Made by a program: the position numbers and the translations under genes. Source: Acetobacteraceae bacterium (GTDB lineage: Bacteria; Pseudomonadota; Alphaproteobacteria; Acetobacterales; Acetobacteraceae). Taken from it: DNA of 36,299 bases. Within the stretch, counting starts at the first letter, position 1; each line of letters starts with the position of its first letter. Below are positions 35,533 to 36,299 of the stretch, in pieces. The stretch spans positions 1-36,299 of the forward strand of contig DAIDJM010000056.1 in the NCBI GenBank assembly GCA_027451405.1, written 5' to 3'. The notes beneath the pieces are model-generated. The model was not told where the DNA came from and searched no databases. It was given only the letters and a program-made list of their open reading frames with translations.

Positions 35533-36299
35533 ATGAAGCGGAGCATTCGCTTGCGCGGCTTGAATGGCCCGTTCAAAGGGCAAACGTGGGAGTCTGTCGA
35601 TGCACTACGAATCGGTCGCCTTGGGCCGCTCGAAATCGTACTCGACGACAATTCGGTTAGTCGCAATCACGCCGAGATTCGCCACACGGAACGCGGCTGG
35701 CGACTGCGCGACCTCGGCAGCACCAACGGTACACGCCTCAACGGTGTGCGCCTCAGCGCCGGACAATGGCCGCTGCGAGCCCGCGACCTCATTCAATTCG
35801 GCGAAATCGCCGTCATCGTTGAAGCGCTCGTCGAAGCCGAAGGCCAGGACAGCGGCGTCGAAGAAATGCACATTGAGGCCACGGCTGCATCTTCCTGGGA
35901 CGAAGCTCTGGAAGGCGTGGCCTTCGACAGCCAACGCTGTCCGCGAGCCGGCGAGCAGCTATTGGCCTTGCTCCGCGCCGGCCATCATCTCGTTCACATC
36001 GAGAAAGAAGAGGAACTGCTTCACTCGATCCTCAACGACGCCGTAGCCGTACTCGACGCTCAGCGTGGTGCTATCGTTTTGGCGGAGGGTCCGGAAAACC
36101 AGTTGAAACTCAAGGCGCTGGTCACGGGACGCGGCGAGCCGCGCGCTGTTGCCGCCGGACGCGACGGCGTGGGCGGTCGCTTTCAGTTTAGCCAAAGCCT
36201 GGCCCAGCGCTGCGTCACACGCGGCGAGTCGATCCTCTGTCACAAAGTCGATGAAGATCCCGAATTGGCGATGGCCAAGAGCATCGCCGAAGGAAGCAT
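35533..36299 (+). CDS. FHA-GAF domain protein, Planctomycetes-style regulator (partial, runs off the window end)
   Basis: Starts at ATG 35533 with GAGGAGGTG 4 bases upstream and stays open to the end of the window (255 codons visible). Residues about 25-95 are an FHA phosphothreonine-binding domain: LRIGRLGPLEIVLDD, SVSRNHAEIRH and RDLGSTNGTRLNG are the conserved strands and loops. From about 155 a GAF domain begins (EKEEELLHSILNDAVAVLDAQRGAIVL, ending in MAKSIAEGS). FHA-GAF N-termini like this are common ahead of sigma-54 activator (AAA+) domains in Planctomycetes and Myxococcota; the remainder is beyond the window. Codon use is visibly less GC-biased at third positions than in the rest of the window, implying a different source genome or recent transfer. 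Confidence 0.85.
   Translation, partial: MKRSIRLRGLNGPFKGQTWESVDALRIGRLGPLEIVLDDNSVSRNHAEIRHTERGWRLRDLGSTNGTRLNGVRLSAGQWPLRARDLIQFGEIAVIVEALVEAEGQDSGVEEMHIEATAASSWDEALEGVAFDSQRCPRAGEQLLALLRAGHHLVHIEKEEELLHSILNDAVAVLDAQRGAIVLAEGPENQLKLKALVTGRGEPRAVAAGRDGVGGRFQFSQSLAQRCVTRGESILCHKVDEDPELAMAKSIAEGS

Overview
The window is about 70% GC for most of its length. Its gene content points to an alphaproteobacterium of the Acetobacteraceae type (Acidiphilium/Acidocella/Rhodopila-like). Supporting signs are an Hsp20-DUF1150 pair, an rpoN-hpf pair, a class A RNase P RNA just upstream of mraZ, DAP-type MurE, and a division/wall cluster running unbroken from mraZ to ftsZ. The genus assignment is inference from gene order and protein style, not from a database search.

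Layout. 1-1150: the 3' end of an IS5-family transposase, then a poorly coding, probably decayed stretch. 1151-5916: a large secreted protein, a Tat-type secreted DUF1254/DUF1214 protein (minus strand) and a POT-family peptide:proton symporter. 5964-8256: a 49-residue basic ORF (minus), a heat-shock Hsp20 gene with its DUF1150 partner, and a 3-hydroxyisobutyryl-CoA hydrolase-like gene (minus). 8423-9160: a minus-strand pair resembling E. coli yqjD-yqjE (DUF883 plus holin-superfamily membrane protein). 9250-12503: an ABC ATPase with degenerate catalytic motifs, then rpoN and a long-form hpf. 12635-13123: a lower-GC DpnI-like nuclease gene on the minus strand, bracketed by inverted GC-rich repeats. 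13297-13696: rnpB.

13855-32458 is a complete dcw cluster, all on the plus strand: mraZ, rsmH, ftsL, ftsI, murE, murF, mraY, murD, ftsW, murG, murC, murB, ddl, ftsQ, ftsA, ftsZ. Most neighbours overlap by 1-4 bases at ATGA, GTGA or TGATG, so the cluster is probably one translationally coupled operon. It opens with a promoter overlaid by four exactly 10-bp-spaced MraZ-type repeats and closes with a 15-bp-stem terminator after ftsZ. It supplies the cytoplasmic and lipid-linked steps of peptidoglycan precursor synthesis (MurB-G, MraY, Ddl) and the divisome core (FtsL, FtsI, FtsW, FtsQ, FtsA, FtsZ). lpxC (lipid A), bamD (outer-membrane assembly) and the start of recN (DNA repair) follow, a usual alphaproteobacterial continuation.

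recN stops after 220 residues, roughly 40% of family length. The sequence then changes abruptly to a lower-GC region with an FHA-GAF protein of the style seen in Planctomycetes sigma-54-type regulators, open to the end of the window. This looks like a chimeric assembly join (or a recent insertion) near 35450.

I see no CRISPR array, tRNA, rRNA, prophage or obvious novel multi-gene system. The most unusual items are: two tandem 5-codon mini-ORFs coupling ftsW to murG; the repeat-flanked solitary DpnI-like gene; the degenerate ABC ATPase in the position where lptB often lies upstream of rpoN; the MraZ operator; and the two families of dispersed hairpins.
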